Positions 62,857 through 64,000 of a stretch of DNA of 64,000 nt are shown in pieces. The first letter of the stretch is position 1, and each line of letters begins with the position of its first letter. Source of the DNA: AC-32 sp049644305 (GTDB lineage: Bacteria; Actinomycetota; Thermoleophilia; Gaiellales; Gaiellaceae); assembly GCA_049644305.1 (NCBI GenBank), contig JBARRQ010000008.1:1-64000 (forward strand). The letters are read 5' to 3'. The position numbers and the translations under genes are program-made. The notes under the pieces were generated by a model. That model did no database searches. It was not told the origin of the DNA and was given only the letters and a program-made list of their open reading frames with translations.

Positions 62857-63918
62857 CTAGTTGTCCTCGTAGATCTCCTCGACGAAGCGAGACAGCTCGT
62901 GCGCGGCGGCGCGGACCGAGCGCAACGCCTTCTCGTAGTCCATCCGCACGGGACCGACGAGCGTGACCGCCCCCAGCGTGCGGTTGGTCAGACCGTACGA
63001 AGCGCCGACGAGCGCGAGATCGCGCATCCCTGGATGCTCGAGCTCCGGGCCCAACCGTACGAACGGCCGGCGCGAGTCGAGCGCCTGGCTCACGACCTCC
63101 AGTAGCGCGGCCCGCTCCTCCAATACCTCGAGCAGCCGCTGGTACGCATCGAGCTCCTCCTCCCGGAGATCCTCGAGCAAACCAGCAGTCCCGCCCACGT
63201 AGAGGCTCTGTCCCTCGGCGGCGAACGCCTCGCCGAAGAGCGCCCGCACCGGTTCGAGGAAAGCGCTCTCACGCGCGCCGAGGCTCGGGTCGTCCAGCCG
63301 ACGCCGCAGCGCGTGGCTGCCGAGCTCGAGTCCCACGACGCGCTCGTTCAGGTACTGCGCGGCCCAGTTCACGAGCCCTGAATCGACCGGCTCGGAGAAA
63401 CGATGAACACTCTTCGTCACGCTTCCAGTGGACGTGATGACCACGACCATCACGACGTGCGGCTGAAGGACCAGAACCTCGACGTGGCGAACGGTCGCTG
63501 TTCCTAGAGGGGGGGCGGAGACGAGCGCCAGCAATCTCGTCAGCTCGGAGAGCATCTCGGTCGTTGCCTCGAGTGCCGCATCGACCTCGCTGCGGGCGGA
63601 GCTCAGATCAAGCGGAAAGCCTTCCGGCTGTGGGTCGAGACGTTCGAGAACCCGGTCTGCGTAGTAGCGGTAGCCGCGCTCGGTCGGCACCCGCCCCGCG
63701 GAGGTGTGCGGGTGCATCAGCAGGCCGCGCGCCTCGAGCTCCGCGAGCTCGCTGCGGACGGTCGAGGCGGATGCGTTCAGTCGGATGCGCTCGACGAGCG
63801 TGCGCGAGCCGACAGGCTCACCCGTCGACACGTAGCCTTCGACGACGCCGCGGAGGATCTCTCGTTGCCGCTGGCTCAGGTCGATATCTGCAGCTTCTCT
63901 CATGCCCTTTGCAGGCAT
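62857..63918 (-). CDS. hrcA: heat-inducible transcription repressor HrcA
   Basis: A 353-residue repressor of chaperone genes that binds CIRCE. The winged helix (LSQRQREILRGVVEGYVSTGEPVGSRTL; SASTVRSELAELEARGLLMHPHTSAGRVPTERGYRYY) and the conserved C-terminal GAVTLVGPVRMDYEKALRSV are present. The start is ATG at 63918 (one base after the hemW stop) or at 63903. No CIRCE element (TTAGCACTC-N9-GAGTGCTAA) is seen here, so targets are elsewhere. Confidence 0.95.
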   Translation of the reverse strand: MPAKGMREAADIDLSQRQREILRGVVEGYVSTGEPVGSRTLVERIRLNASASTVRSELAELEARGLLMHPHTSAGRVPTERGYRYYADRVLERLDPQPEGFPLDLSSARSEVDAALEATTEMLSELTRLLALVSAPPLGTATVRHVEVLVLQPHVVMVVVITSTGSVTKSVHRFSEPVDSGLVNWAAQYLNERVVGLELGSHALRRRLDDPSLGARESAFLEPVRALFGEAFAAEGQSLYVGGTAGLLEDLREEELDAYQRLLEVLEERAALLEVVSQALDSRRPFVRLGPELEHPGMRDLALVGASYGLTNRTLGAVTLVGPVRMDYEKALRSVRAAAHELSRFVEEIYEDN

Positions 63919-63919
63919 T

Positions 63920-64000
63920 TTAGGCGAGCAGCTCCGCGGTTACGCCGCCGCCGAGGAAACGACCCCGCGCGGTGAGCGTGAGCGCGCCTCCCTCGGGCTC
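63920..64000 (-). CDS. hemW: HemW C-terminus (partial, runs off the window)
   Basis: Only the last 26 residues are in the window. They read ...LTLTARGRFLGGGVTAELLA, which matches the C-terminus of HemW/radical-SAM coproporphyrinogen oxidase-like proteins (L.LT.RG...N.V...L). hemW directly upstream of hrcA is a common gene order. Because of the short length the call rests mainly on context. Confidence 0.6.
   Translation of the reverse strand, partial: EPEGGALTLTARGRFLGGGVTAELLA

Noticed and set aside
63700..64000. CIRCE element next to hrcA
   Set aside because: No TTAGCACTC-N9-GAGTGCTAA or close variant is present.

Overview
The window is about two-thirds G+C, dense, and rich in GTG starts and 4-base stop/start overlaps. 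It carries an actinobacterial-type LexA box, a Rex regulator, actinobacterial-type pantothenate and tsa gene orders, and a phosphofructokinase with the pyrophosphate-dependent signature. Together this suggests a chromosomal segment of a high-GC Actinomycetota, most likely of the Thermoleophilia (Gaiellales/Solirubrobacterales) kind. That placement is inference from gene content and style, not from a marker comparison. No phage, plasmid, CRISPR array or intact insertion sequence is seen, and no stretch over 300 bases lacks a gene.

Layout. 1-4.9 kb: a tandem repeat, a YbdK-type ligase, a GT4 glycosyltransferase, the redox repressor Rex, a glutaredoxin-like protein and glutamate dehydrogenase. 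4.9-10.9 kb: secreted subtilisin, then the t6A tRNA-modification set tsaD-rimI-tsaB-tsaE, a family-4 uracil-DNA glycosylase and an FmdB zinc ribbon, transcribed leftward as one string. 11-13.9 kb (rightward): GNAT, then DUF2520-panC-panB. 13.8-18 kb: Yip1 membrane protein, methyltransferase and uvrA behind a LexA box. 18.1-23.4 kb: ABC exporter, PH-domain and small membrane proteins, phosphoesterase and small secreted proteins. 23.4-29.4 kb (leftward): RHH protein, 53-aa CxxC protein, DUF4097, two MFS exporters, uvrB. 29.6-32.3 kb: lytic transglycosylase, coaE, rpsA. 32.4-37.3 kb: a fully overlapping response regulator, histidine kinase, LolA/RseB-like protein, ABC ATPase and permease. 37.4-42.4 kb: polA, a double GNAT and a LarA-like protein. 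42.5-47.8 kb: branched-chain amino acid ABC transporter livKHMGF with its promoter and an internal hairpin. 48-51.4 kb: tRNA-Leu(CAA), phosphofructokinase, GT39-type mannosyltransferase, a TrpC-like barrel. 51.4-64 kb (all leftward): hemW (partial)-hrcA-dnaJ-prmA-mtaB-HIT-yqeY-phoH-ybeY-dgkA/PAP2-cdd-era-HAD-deoC-ALDH-truncated ALDH, an extended version of the common heat-shock/Era gene order.

How it works together. Most genes are housekeeping: DNA repair (uvrA, uvrB, polA, udg), translation and tRNA modification (tsa set, mtaB, prmA, rimI, rpsA, ybeY, era), cofactor synthesis (pantothenate, CoA) and nucleoside/deoxyribose catabolism (cdd, deoC, aldehyde dehydrogenases).

The points most worth following up are: (1) the RHH/CxxC/DUF4097/MFS cassette, whose promoter looks leaderless and overlaps an 11-bp direct repeat; (2) the RR-HK-LolA-ABC module; (3) an apparent split ALDH16 pair; (4) a repeated ~60-90 bp intergenic element near 51.4 and 58.9 kb; (5) probable CTG start codons at coupled gene junctions; and (6) a structured leader before a small secreted protein.
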